From Clostridiales bacterium (GTDB taxonomy: Bacteria; Bacillota; Clostridia; Monoglobales; Monoglobaceae): a DNA stretch of 64,000 nt. Where the stretch lies: NCBI GenBank assembly GCA_019419865.1, contig JAHZIG010000004.1:62001-126000 (forward strand), read 5' to 3'. The position numbers and the translations under genes are program-made. The notes beneath the pieces were generated by a model. It worked only from the letters and a program-made list of their open reading frames with translations, was not told the DNA's origin and did not search any database. The stretch's first letter is position 1; the number at the start of each line of letters is the position of its first letter. Shown here in pieces: positions 34,228 through 42,081 of the stretch.

Positions 34228-34311
34228 TTTGGTTAAAATCCGCCAGTTTCTAAAATAGGGGGCTGAATTTCCCTCTTTTTGTTCAAAAAGAGCCGCTGCG
34301 AGCGTATTGTT

Positions 34312-34314
34312 TTT
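34312..34314 (-). other. Attachment core at the sigK 5' part
   Basis: The AAA core lies in a run of six A, context GTTGA-AAA-AACAATAC on the minus strand. It is the partner of the core at 21369-21371. Because of the A run, the exchange point is fixed mainly by the need to restore V-E-N-E-I in sigK. Confidence 0.75.
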
Positions 34315-34640
34315 TCAACGCATCTTGCCGCATACGTGGCGAGCCGCGTTCCTTTCGACGGATCGAAACTGTTGATCCCCTTTATCAATCCTATGGTTCC
34401 TATCGAGATCAAATCCTCGCTGTCCCTTGTGGACTGAGAATATTTTTTCGCTATATGCGCGACCAATCTCAAGTTGTGCTCTATCAGTTTGTTTCCGGCT
34501 TCAACGCTGCCGTTCATAAATTCGTCGATGCATTTCTTTTCCTCCTCCGGCGGCAGCGGTTTGGGGAACGAGTTGTTGTTCGATATATATGAGAGCAGCG
34601 CGACGAGAGATTGAAGCAACGCGTCGAAAAAAAATAACAT
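34312..34640 (-). CDS. sigK: RNA polymerase sigma-K, 5' part (interrupted gene)
   Basis: Codes for the N-terminal 109 residues of sigma-K. A hydrophobic pro-sequence (MLFFFDALLQSLVALLSYIS) is followed by FPKPLPPEEEKK and the core-binding and -10 recognition region 2 (LIEHNLRLVAHIAKKYS, DLISIGTIGLIKGINSFDPSKGTRLATYAARCVE). In the integrated state the frame runs on for 26 element-coded codons to a stop at 34233, giving a truncated product. GGAGGT precedes the ATG. The pro-sequence implies removal by SpoIVFB, as in Bacillus; C. difficile sigma-K is recalled to lack one. Confidence 0.93.
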
Positions 34641-34667
34641 ATAATTACCTCCGTTAATCAGTCTGGT

Positions 34668-34677
34668 AATTTATATG
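34668..34677 (-). promoter_or_regulatory. Possible SigE-type -10 of sigK
   Basis: CATATAAATT on the minus strand is close to the SigE -10 (CATACAnT) and identical to the -10 before spoIIID. No convincing -35 was found at 14-15 bp, so the call is tentative. Confidence 0.4.
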
Positions 34678-34744
34678 CTAAATATCTTTCTTCTTTGCAA
34701 GTCCTAATTTATTTTGAGTTATTTTCAATTATGAAATGATCAAA

Positions 34745-34872
34745 GGTGCATCTTTAAGAATAAAAAATATTCTCTGAATATTTAAGCAGGCCAGCCAAGC
34801 TAAAGATGCACAACCGGTCAGGTCTCCAACCTTTTGGCTTATTGAAAGATTTTGGGAAGAAATCTTCTTTTT
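34745..34872 (+). ncRNA. Candidate structured RNA ending in a terminator
   Basis: GTGCATCTTTA (34746-34756) pairs perfectly with TAAAGATGCAC (34801-34811) and encloses the hairpin AGAATA/TATTCT (34757-34773). AGCCAA near 34795 can pair with TTGGCT near 34835. A terminator (AAGATTT/AAATCTT, 34846-34866, then CTTTTT) ends it. No open frame follows on the plus strand. I recognise no known RNA family. It lies in the 403-bp gap upstream of sigK. Confidence 0.5.
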
Positions 34873-34996
34873 ATACTACATATTATAAATTATAAATTTC
34901 TAAATTTCAATTAATATTTTGTATACAAAGATTTTTTGTCTAAAATATCTATATAATTTATAAATTTTTTATGCAATTATACCAAAACGCTTATCA

Positions 34997-35037
34997 AAAA
35001 TCAAAAGCCCCGGGCGCGACGCTAACGGTCCGGAGCT
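34997..35037 (-). terminator. Terminator of trpB2
   Basis: AGCCCCGG (35006-35013) pairs with CCGGAGCT (35030-35037) with one G-U pair, followed on the minus strand by TTTTGATTTTTGA. Confidence 0.75.
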
Positions 35038-35043
35038 AAAATA

Positions 35044-36435
35044 CTAATCGATCTGCGGCAATGAATCAAAACCTTTTTGCAAGTCCTCGTCCGTCGGAAT
35101 ATAGTCGGTCATCGCTCCGTCATGATACGCGGTATACGCCGACATATCGAAATATCCCGTACCGGTCAGGCCGAACAGAATATTTTTCGCCTCTCCCGTT
35201 TCCTTGCATTTTAAAGCTTCGTCTATAGCGACCTTGATCGCGTGAGACGACTCGGGCGCGGGCAGCGTTCCTTCGGTTTTGGCAAATTCTATAGCGGCGT
35301 CGAACACCTTTGTCTGTTCTACGCTTCTTGCGGTTATATAACCGTCGTGATACAGCTTAGACACGATAGGAGACATGCCGTGGTATCTGAGTCCGCCGGC
35401 ATGGTTCGGCGAGGGGATGAAACCGCTTCCTAAAGTATACATTCTCATAAGCGGCGTGGTCTTGCCTGTATCTCCAAAGTCGTACGCGTACCTGCCTCTC
35501 GTCAAAGACGGACACGAAGCGGGTTCGACGGCTATAAACTCGATATCGTTTTTGTTTAATATTTTTCCTTCCATAAACGGCGAGATCAATCCGCCCAAAT
35601 TAGAACCGCCGCCCGCGCAGCCGATTATGATATCCGGCTCCACGCCGTATTTATCGAGCGCCGTTTTAGCCTCTAAACCTATCACCGTTTGATGGAGCAG
35701 TACGTGGTTCAAAACGCTTCCCAAAACATAACGGCAATTCTCCGTCTTTAAAGCCAGTTCCATCGCTTCGGATATGGCGCAGCCCAACGAACCGCCGGTA
35801 TTGGGATTCTCAGCGAGTATCTTGCGTCCGACCTCGGTAGTATCCGACGGCGACGCTATCACTTTTCCGCCGTAGGTCTGGATCACAGCGCGTCTGTGCG
35901 GCTTTTGCTCGGCGGATACCTTGACCATGAAAACGGTCAGATCGACGTTATAGAACGCGCAAGCCATCGCGAGCGCCGTTCCCCATTGTCCCGCTCCGGT
36001 CTCGGTCGTAAGATGCGTAAGCCCCTGCTTCTTAGCGTAATAGACCTGAGCGACCGCCGAATTCAACTTATGCGAACCGGACGTGTTCTGCCCTTCAAAT
36101 TTATAGTATATCCTCGCGGGAGTGTCGAGCGCTTTCTCCAAATTATACGCTCTGACCACCGGCGAAGGTCTGTACATTCTGTAAAAATCCCGTATCTCCT
36201 CGGGGATGTCTATATATAGATCCGTAGTATTCAATTCCTGAGCGATCAGATCGTCGCAAAATACCGGCCTTAGGTCGTCGGCCGTGCAGGGCTGACGCGT
36301 AGCCGGGTTTATAAACGGATCCGGCAGTTCTTTCATTACTGCGCGCACGTTATGCCACTGCTTCGGAAGCTCTTCCTCGGTCAAAAATATCTTATATGGG
36401 ATATCATATTTCATACTGCGATTCCTCCTCGTCAT
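35044..36435 (-). CDS. trpB2: Tryptophan synthase beta-like enzyme, TrpB2 type
   Basis: PLP-dependent enzyme of 463 aa, longer than TrpB1 (about 400), as is usual for TrpB2. The PLP lysine is in GSHKLNSAVAQVYYAK, and substrate-binding TETGAGQWGTALA and the phosphate-binding GCAGGGSNLGG are clear. TrpB2 makes tryptophan from indole and serine, often without the alpha subunit. No trpA or other trp gene lies here, so indole salvage is likely. It may be transcribed with the small HTH gene 130 bp upstream. Confidence 0.88.
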   Translation of the reverse strand: MTRRNRSMKYDIPYKIFLTEEELPKQWHNVRAVMKELPDPFINPATRQPCTADDLRPVFCDDLIAQELNTTDLYIDIPEEIRDFYRMYRPSPVVRAYNLEKALDTPARIYYKFEGQNTSGSHKLNSAVAQVYYAKKQGLTHLTTETGAGQWGTALAMACAFYNVDLTVFMVKVSAEQKPHRRAVIQTYGGKVIASPSDTTEVGRKILAENPNTGGSLGCAISEAMELALKTENCRYVLGSVLNHVLLHQTVIGLEAKTALDKYGVEPDIIIGCAGGGSNLGGLISPFMEGKILNKNDIEFIAVEPASCPSLTRGRYAYDFGDTGKTTPLMRMYTLGSGFIPSPNHAGGLRYHGMSPIVSKLYHDGYITARSVEQTKVFDAAIEFAKTEGTLPAPESSHAIKVAIDEALKCKETGEAKNILFGLTGTGYFDMSAYTAYHDGAMTDYIPTDEDLQKGFDSLPQID

Positions 36436-36567
36436 ATAAAAGGTCTATATTGATCCCAAAATGTCGTTCAAGCTATAAAATAAGCGAACGGACTTTATGA
36501 TTCCATATTATATCCAAATTCTTAAATTATGTCAAGGATCTACGGCCGCGCGTTTACAAAGCGCTTG

Positions 36568-36747
36568 TCAGTCGCCGCAGAGTTCGTCAAGCGACACGGA
36601 AAGCTCCTCGGCAAGCTTTTTGGCGGTCGAAACCTTACAGTCGCCGCGGCGTTCTATATCTTCTATAGTCCGTATCGGGACCTCGGACAGTTTTGACAGC
36701 TCCGGAACGCTCAGCCCTTTATCTTTTCTTATAATTCTAAGTTTCAA
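36568..36747 (-). CDS. 59-aa XRE-type HTH protein
   Basis: A short gene starting at TTG 36747 with GAGGAGG 10 nt upstream. It encodes almost only a helix-turn-helix domain (RIIRKDKGLSVPELSKLSEVPIRTIEDIERRGD...STAKKLAEELSVSLDELC). The domain is complete. It may be a small repressor for itself or for trpB2, which follows on the same strand. The alternative is a phage-derived leftover, but its base usage fits the host. Confidence 0.7.
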   Translation of the reverse strand: MKLRIIRKDKGLSVPELSKLSEVPIRTIEDIERRGDCKVSTAKKLAEELSVSLDELCGD

Positions 36748-36919
36748 TTTTACGCCTCCTCTTTTATAACGATCAAATTCAATAAAACTCGTATTTATGC
36801 GCAGACGTCCGCTCTATAAATATACCGTAACGCGCAAAATTTATCAAGAGTTATTTACGAATACTTCTGCGTCCTGGGAGCGGCTCGCTCAATTTATCCG
36901 GTTCAGAACGCCGCGCCCG

Positions 36920-36949
36920 GAATATATAGCGGCGGCCGCGCATATAAAT
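36920..36949 (+). promoter_or_regulatory. SigE-type promoter of spoIIID
   Basis: GAATATA (36920-36926), a 14-bp spacer and CATATAAAT (36941-36949) fit the SigE consensus (kmATAtt, 14-15 bp, CATACAnT) well. spoIIID is a known SigE-regulated gene in Bacillus and Clostridia. Confidence 0.6.
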
Positions 36950-36983
36950 TGAGTAAAATGTAAAATATAGGGAGGCTGTTTAT

Positions 36984-37433
36984 GTGAATATGAATGGCGT
37001 ATTCGACGATTTAAACAACAACGACCGCCAAAACGACGCGGCAAGCGACCTTTTCCGTCAAGATACGAGCGTCCGTGAAAGTAATACATACGGCGGCGTC
37101 TATGCCGATAAGGATAAATTGGATAGGCTGAAAAACGCGGCGTATAAATATACTCGAGAGGGAAGACCGAGGGACATTGAATACAGAACAGTCTGCTTGG
37201 CGAATTATATAGTCGAAAACAAATGCACGGTCAGAGACGCCGCCAAAGCCTTCGGCGTTTCCAAATCCACCGTACATAAGGACGTTACTCAGAGACTCGG
37301 CAAAATTAACAGGCGGCTCGCGGAAGAAGTCGGCGCCGTTTTGCTGAAGAACAAAAGCGAAAGACATATACGCGGCGGCTGCGCGACGAGAGAAAAATAT
37401 AAACAAAGACGGAAAACTCCGGCCGCAGGATAG
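36984..37433 (+). CDS. spoIIID: Sporulation regulator SpoIIID with an N-terminal extension
   Basis: SpoIIID is the mother-cell DNA-binding switch protein acting between SigE and SigK, including activation of sigK. The core at about residues 60-140 (YRTVCLANYIVENKCTVRDAAKAFGVSKSTVHKDVTQRLGKIN...EVGAVLLKNKSERHIRGGCATREKYK) matches the family over its whole length. The usual protein has 80-95 residues; this one has 149 because of about 55 polar N-terminal residues. The start is GTG at 36984 with GGGAGG upstream. A later start would restore normal length, but no ribosome binding site supports one. Confidence 0.88.
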   Translation: MNMNGVFDDLNNNDRQNDAASDLFRQDTSVRESNTYGGVYADKDKLDRLKNAAYKYTREGRPRDIEYRTVCLANYIVENKCTVRDAAKAFGVSKSTVHKDVTQRLGKINRRLAEEVGAVLLKNKSERHIRGGCATREKYKQRRKTPAAG

Positions 37434-37493
37434 GCATATATATCGATCCAAATATTTATAAACCAATATAGGAATTTCTTCCCGATCTAAATA

Positions 37494-37519
37494 GCCCGCC
37501 GCAAATAAACGCGGCGGGC
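37494..37519. terminator. Hairpin between spoIIID and the MATE gene
   Basis: GCCCGCCGC (37494-37502) pairs with GCGGCGGGC (37511-37519) between converging genes. The T tracts are weak on both sides. Confidence 0.6.
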
Positions 37520-37534
37520 GCAACTATTAAATTT

Positions 37535-38935
37535 CTATTTTGCAGTCTTGGCTTTTCTTATACCCAACGTATCCTTCTCCCAGCCGCGGAGACGGTATAA
37601 CACGTAGAGTACTGCCGCCGAAATACCGTTGCTCACCACTACCGAATACCATATGCTTTCAACTCCCATATGCAATATATTCTGGCAGAAGAATATCGTC
37701 GCGAACCTAAACACCCACAGTCTCGCCGCTTCTACGAGCATCGTAGCCTTCGTCTTGCCCGAACCGTTCAAGAGACCTATTGTGCAGTTGTACACGCCGT
37801 TGGTGAAGCACCATGTAGCCATAATGGCGATGAAATCGACCGCCATAGGAACTACCGCGTCGTCGCTCGTAAATATATTTACCATCAGCGTTGCAACCGG
37901 CTCTCGAGCCAGGATCATCCCAAGAACAAACAGGAATACGACCGCGAAGTTTCTCGCGTATTTATAACCCCTTTCCGCTCTGTCCAGCTGTCCCGCTCCG
38001 AGGTTCTGTCCGACTATCGTTGACGTCGCGGAGCCGAGCGCGTTCGCGGGAAGGGTGACTACAGAGTTGATCTTATTCCCCACCCCGTACGCCGCCATAG
38101 CCTCGGCGCCGAATACGTAGACGTTCTTCGACATGAGCACAAATCCGAATTGCATCGCGCTGTTGCCTACGGCCGTCGGGAAGCCAACCGTGATTATCTT
38201 TTTTATTTTCTTCCAATCCGGTCTCATACTCCTAAGGTCGAGATGTATATAGTTCTTTTTATTGAGCAGCGAGATCAGGCCTATCGCCGCGCACGGGATC
38301 TTAGCGCCCAGCGTTGCCAGCGCGGCTCCCGCTATCCCCATATCGAGACCGAACATCAGAAGCGGATCGAGGCACATATTTATAAATATTCCTAAAAAGT
38401 TGACCAGCATCGGCGATATGGTATTTCCCTGAGCCTGATTTACCGCCGAGTAGATGTTCATTATAAACAAAAATGGCATATCCAGAACCACTATTCTAAG
38501 ATATGTGTTGCTCGGCGCCATGAGCTCGGCGTCGGCGCCCATCCAGCCGATTATGAGCGGAGAGGCGGCGCATAAAACCGCGGCGCACACTATTGAAAAT
38601 ATCATGGAACACAGAAATATCTGGTTCGCCATTCCTTTTCCGTTTTTCTCGTCGCCCGCGCCTATGTACTGCGAGATCAATATAGACCCCGCCATCGTTA
38701 TGCCCTGCCCAAAGCTCATTACCGTGCTTTGCACGGGCGACACAAGAGAGATGGCCGCCTGAGGGATCGTGCCTATCTTCCCCAGCCAAAATGTGTCGGT
38801 CAAATTATACATGCTCTGCAGAAAATTAGTAATGATTATCGGTACGGCCAGCATTATCAAGGCCTTAGATATCTTACCGTTTAGTATCAGTTCCTTATTG
38901 TTCTTAACTGTAAATATACTTTTTAGTCCGCCCAT
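37535..38935 (-). CDS. MATE-family exporter
   Basis: 466-aa multidrug and toxin extrusion protein with 12 membrane helices. The N-terminus ISKALIMLAVPIIITNFLQSMYNLTDTFWLG is the typical TM1 block, repeated in the second half. It belongs to the NorM/DinF-like clostridial branch and is only distantly like the exporter at 7022-8413. It is divergent from an AraC regulator about 200 bp away, which may control it. The substrate is unknown. Confidence 0.87.
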   Translation of the reverse strand: MGGLKSIFTVKNNKELILNGKISKALIMLAVPIIITNFLQSMYNLTDTFWLGKIGTIPQAAISLVSPVQSTVMSFGQGITMAGSILISQYIGAGDEKNGKGMANQIFLCSMIFSIVCAAVLCAASPLIIGWMGADAELMAPSNTYLRIVVLDMPFLFIMNIYSAVNQAQGNTISPMLVNFLGIFINMCLDPLLMFGLDMGIAGAALATLGAKIPCAAIGLISLLNKKNYIHLDLRSMRPDWKKIKKIITVGFPTAVGNSAMQFGFVLMSKNVYVFGAEAMAAYGVGNKINSVVTLPANALGSATSTIVGQNLGAGQLDRAERGYKYARNFAVVFLFVLGMILAREPVATLMVNIFTSDDAVVPMAVDFIAIMATWCFTNGVYNCTIGLLNGSGKTKATMLVEAARLWVFRFATIFFCQNILHMGVESIWYSVVVSNGISAAVLYVLYRLRGWEKDTLGIRKAKTAK

Positions 38936-39138
38936 ACGTACCGCCTTCCAATCTGTTTTTAAGATAGACTAAGTATACGGCAAAAAAAGAATAAATACCT
39001 CTAATTATTTATCCAATTTATCTAAAACTTAATTTTTTTGTCTATATTCACTATATACTTTTAATTTATTTGTGCTATACTTATCTCAAAGGTCGATCTA
39101 AGTTTACTAAAATATATTATTTTATGAGGCGATAGGTT

Positions 39139-39972
39139 ATGAAAACGGCGCAACTTCCCAAAATCAAAGTCTCGCGTACGCTGCGGCTCGGCAATTACAG
39201 CATGCACGAGTCGCACTACCACGACGATTACGAGCTGTATTATCTCGAAGAAGGGCGGAGCCGACTGTTTCTCGACAACAAGATATATACGCTGAGAGAG
39301 GGCGACTTGGCGCTGATCCCGCGCGGGATGATACACCGGGTCACTTCGATAAAAAATATCAGTCATACCCGCGTTGTGGCGATGATACCGTACGACTTTA
39401 TCGTATCCGTATTGGAGTCGCTGGGCGCCGAAGACAAAGACGAGTACCTCTCGGCCAAGGTAATATCTATCCCGGACAGCAAGATACACGAGTTTCAGGA
39501 ACTTATCGACAATATACTTTTTGAAGAAGAACACAACGATAATATTTCGGGAATGATGATCGAGAGCTATATCCGTATTCTGCTCCTTACCATGTTCCGC
39601 TATTATCAGCTTGAAAACGAGACCGCGCTGAAGTCGCCCAATACGACCGACGAGATCATACAACTTATGGCGCGGTTTATAAGTAAGAACTATCAGAAAA
39701 ATATAACCTTGAATATGGCGGCGGAAATGGCGAATCTGAGTCCGACGTATTTTTCAAAAAAGTTTAAGCAGAAAACCGGGTTTGGATTTAAGGATTATCT
39801 GGTCAAGGTGCGGCTGATGGAAGCCGCAAAAATGCTGAAAAACTCCGACAAGTCGGTGACCGAAGTGGCTCTCGAATGCGGATTCAACGACAGCAATTAC
39901 TTTGGCACAATGTTTAAAAAAGAGTTTAGCATACCTCCCGCAAAATTTAAGCGTACCAGCAAGTTGATCTGA
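39139..39972 (+). CDS. AraC-family regulator with cupin sensor
   Basis: 277 aa. The N-terminal cupin (HYHDDYELYYLEEGRSRLFLDNKIYTLREGDLALIPRGMIHR) holds the His-rich barrel typical of ligand-sensing AraC proteins. The C-terminal DNA-binding domain has two helix-turn-helix motifs (LNMAAEMANLSPTYFSKKFKQ and VTEVALECGFNDSNYFGTMFKK). GAGGCGATAGG precedes the ATG. It is divergent from a MATE gene and converges with the fructose operon. Carbohydrate sensing is likely for the family, but the ligand is unknown. Confidence 0.87.
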   Translation: MKTAQLPKIKVSRTLRLGNYSMHESHYHDDYELYYLEEGRSRLFLDNKIYTLREGDLALIPRGMIHRVTSIKNISHTRVVAMIPYDFIVSVLESLGAEDKDEYLSAKVISIPDSKIHEFQELIDNILFEEEHNDNISGMMIESYIRILLLTMFRYYQLENETALKSPNTTDEIIQLMARFISKNYQKNITLNMAAEMANLSPTYFSKKFKQKTGFGFKDYLVKVRLMEAAKMLKNSDKSVTEVALECGFNDSNYFGTMFKKEFSIPPAKFKRTSKLI

Positions 39973-39983
39973 CATATAAAAAC

Positions 39984-40020
39984 GCCGCAGAAACAGTGTA
40001 TAATCTGCTTCTGCGGCTTT
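39984..40020. terminator. Bidirectional terminator between the AraC gene and fruA
   Basis: GCCGCAGAA (39984-39992) pairs with TTCTGCGGC (40009-40017), between converging genes. Confidence 0.8.
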
Positions 40021-40053
40021 GCGTTTGATTTATATCTCTATCAATAATAGATA

Positions 40054-41994
40054 TTAATTTTCTTTCTTAGGCTTTTTGAGGATCGCCAGCAATAACATTC
40101 CCACTACTGAGCCGGCTATAAGCGAGATTATATATCCGCCTACGTTTCCGACGACCGGGAATACGAATATCCCGCCGTGAGGAGCCATAAGCGTACAGCC
40201 GAACGCCATCGACAACGCTCCCGAGACCGCGCTTCCGATTATACAGGACGGCAGCACGCGAAGAGGATCCGACGCCGCGAACGGGATAGCGCCCTCGCTT
40301 ATAAAGCAAAGACCCATGATATAGTTTACTACGCCCGACTTTCTCTCGTTGGCGGTGAATCTGTTCTTGAAGAAGGTCGTAGCCAGCGCGATAGCGAGCG
40401 GCGGAACCATGCCTCCGACCATTACGGCCGCCATTATATCATAGTTGCCCTCGGATATCGCCGCGGTGCCGAATACGTACGCCGCCTTATTGAACGGACC
40501 GCCCATATCTATCGACATCATGCCGCCCAGAACCATGCCCAAAACTATCTTACTCGCTCCGTTCATCGCGTGCAGTCCGTTGCTGAGCAGAGTATTGAGC
40601 CATGCTATTATCGGGTTGAATATACACATCACGACGCCCATGATAAGTATGCCGATAAGCGGATACAGAAGCACCGGTTTGATCCCTTCGAGACTCTGCG
40701 GCAATTTTGCAAACAACTTTTCAAGACCTAATGTGATATAGCCGCCTACAAAACCGGCGAACAACGCTCCGAGGAAGCCCGCAGTAACTCCGCCCGACGG
40801 TTCCGCGAACGTCATGCCCGAAACCGCTAAGGCGCCGCCTACGAAACCTACCGCAAGACCGGGTCTGTCCGCGATACTCATCGCTATGAATCCCGCGAGT
40901 ATCGGGAGCATAAATCCAAACGCCGTATCTCCTACCGTTTTAAAGAACGCGGCGAGAGGGGTATTGGTACCGAAGTTGCTCGGATCTATCGAATAGTCGT
41001 CCAACAGAAAGGCCAGCGCTATCAAGATACCTCCGCCTGTGACGAACGGCAGCATATGAGATACGCCGTTCATCAAATGCTTATATATCGTATGACCTAC
41101 TCCGTCGCCGCCTTTGCTTTCGGACGAAGCCGCCGCGCCGCCGCCTTTATGGTTATATACCCCGGCGGAGCCGCTCGTTATTTTCTCTATAAGCTCTTTG
41201 GGTTTATGGATACCGTCCGAGACCTTTGTCTGGACCATTCTCTTGCCGTTGAATCTCGCCATCTCGACGTTTTTATCCGCCGCGATTATGACGCCGTCGG
41301 CTTCGGCGATCTCCTTGCTTGTCAGCTCGTTCTTGGTTCCGCCGCTGCCGTTTGTTTCGACCTTGATCTCGACTCCCATTTCAGCGGCCGCCTGTTCGAG
41401 CGCCTCCGCCGCCATAAAAGTATGGGCTATTCCGGTCGGACATGCGGTGACGGCTACTATCTTTACGTTCTTTTTCGCCGCGGCGCCTGCCGGAGCGGAG
41501 CTCTTCGCTTCGCTTTGACCGCCTTCGTCGCCGTACTTTTCCTTTTCTTTTTTATCGATCAGCTCAAGGAATTCCTTAGGAGATTTCGCCGCCAAAAGAC
41601 TGGCTCTGAAGTCCTCGTTCATAAGCATTACCGTAAGTCTCGACAATACCTCGAGATGCGTATCGGCTCCCGACGCGGGCGCGGCTATCATAAATATCAG
41701 GTTCGACTTTTCGCCGTCCAGCGCGTCAAGGTCTATCCCGCCGGGAACGGTTACCGCCGCGAGACCGGGTCTCCTTACGGCTCCGCTCTTGGCGTGCGGT
41801 ATCGCTACTCCGTCGCCTATAGCCGTAGGCCCCTCTTCTTCTCTCTTTAAAATATCCGCCTTAAACTGTTTCTTATCCGAAATCGTTCCGGCTCCGTCGT
41901 GCAGTGAGATCAACTTGTCGTATAGCTGTTCTTTAGATCCCGGAGCGTAATTTAACGCTATTGAGTTGGGTTTCAGCAAGTCGATGATCTTCAT
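40054..41994 (-). CDS. fruA: Fructose PTS permease, IIA-IIB-IIC fusion
   Basis: 646-aa phosphotransferase transporter that imports fructose as fructose-1-phosphate. EIIA occupies residues 1-145 with the phosphorylated His in AIPHAKS. EIIB (about 175-275) has the active Cys in VTACPTGIAHTFMAAEAL. EIIC has about 8-10 membrane helices with FVTGGGILIALAFLLDD and the conserved GAIPFAASDP. Domain order and length are as in clostridial FruA. It follows fruK by 87 bp in the operon fruR-fruK-fruA. Confidence 0.92.
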   Translation of the reverse strand: MKIIDLLKPNSIALNYAPGSKEQLYDKLISLHDGAGTISDKKQFKADILKREEEGPTAIGDGVAIPHAKSGAVRRPGLAAVTVPGGIDLDALDGEKSNLIFMIAAPASGADTHLEVLSRLTVMLMNEDFRASLLAAKSPKEFLELIDKKEKEKYGDEGGQSEAKSSAPAGAAAKKNVKIVAVTACPTGIAHTFMAAEALEQAAAEMGVEIKVETNGSGGTKNELTSKEIAEADGVIIAADKNVEMARFNGKRMVQTKVSDGIHKPKELIEKITSGSAGVYNHKGGGAAASSESKGGDGVGHTIYKHLMNGVSHMLPFVTGGGILIALAFLLDDYSIDPSNFGTNTPLAAFFKTVGDTAFGFMLPILAGFIAMSIADRPGLAVGFVGGALAVSGMTFAEPSGGVTAGFLGALFAGFVGGYITLGLEKLFAKLPQSLEGIKPVLLYPLIGILIMGVVMCIFNPIIAWLNTLLSNGLHAMNGASKIVLGMVLGGMMSIDMGGPFNKAAYVFGTAAISEGNYDIMAAVMVGGMVPPLAIALATTFFKNRFTANERKSGVVNYIMGLCFISEGAIPFAASDPLRVLPSCIIGSAVSGALSMAFGCTLMAPHGGIFVFPVVGNVGGYIISLIAGSVVGMLLLAILKKPKKEN

Positions 41995-42081
41995 GGAAAT
42001 ACTCTCCCTTCATATATATTTTTATAATAATTAAAATAATTTCCGCATACGTCTGTTTCCGCTTTGATCAAATTAATCGGG

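Larger units (their letters stand above)
21369..34314. mobile_element. sigK intervening (skin-like) element, about 12.9 kb
   Basis: The element interrupts sigK and is bounded by AAA cores. It holds a large serine recombinase at the sigK 3' side, an Abi/UG-type reverse transcriptase, two related small proteins, a surface-protein operon with an HTH regulator, a DUF6076-like protein, a P4-type primase-helicase, several small proteins and a double-HTH protein at the sigK 5' side. No capsid, tail, terminase or lysis gene is seen, so it is plasmid- or island-like rather than a prophage remnant. Its genes are AT-rich and poor in CG dinucleotides compared with the flanks. The recombinase gene is open and both sigK halves are intact, so the element should be able to excise. 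Confidence 0.9.

Noticed and set aside
34233..34311. C-terminal tail of the sigK 5' part (26 codons after the core)
   Set aside because: It is element sequence read by chance in the sigma frame; sigma region 2 stops abruptly at the core.
21014..34640. Two sigma pseudogenes or an assembly error instead of an excisable element
   Set aside because: The halves join in exact frame to a full canonical sigma-K, and a recombinase gene ends across one border. Decay or misassembly would not give this.
34812..34834. Resemblance to the signal recognition particle RNA motif GUCAGGUC
   Set aside because: The GGAA tetraloop and the AGCAG side of helix 8 are missing.
39061..39663. 200-codon open frame opposite the AraC regulator
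   Set aside because: Shadow of a well-supported gene, with no ribosome binding site and no recognisable domain.
41056..41850. 264-codon open frame opposite fruA
   Set aside because: It is the complement of a clear PTS gene with host codon bias, and such GC-rich shadows recur opposite most genes here.
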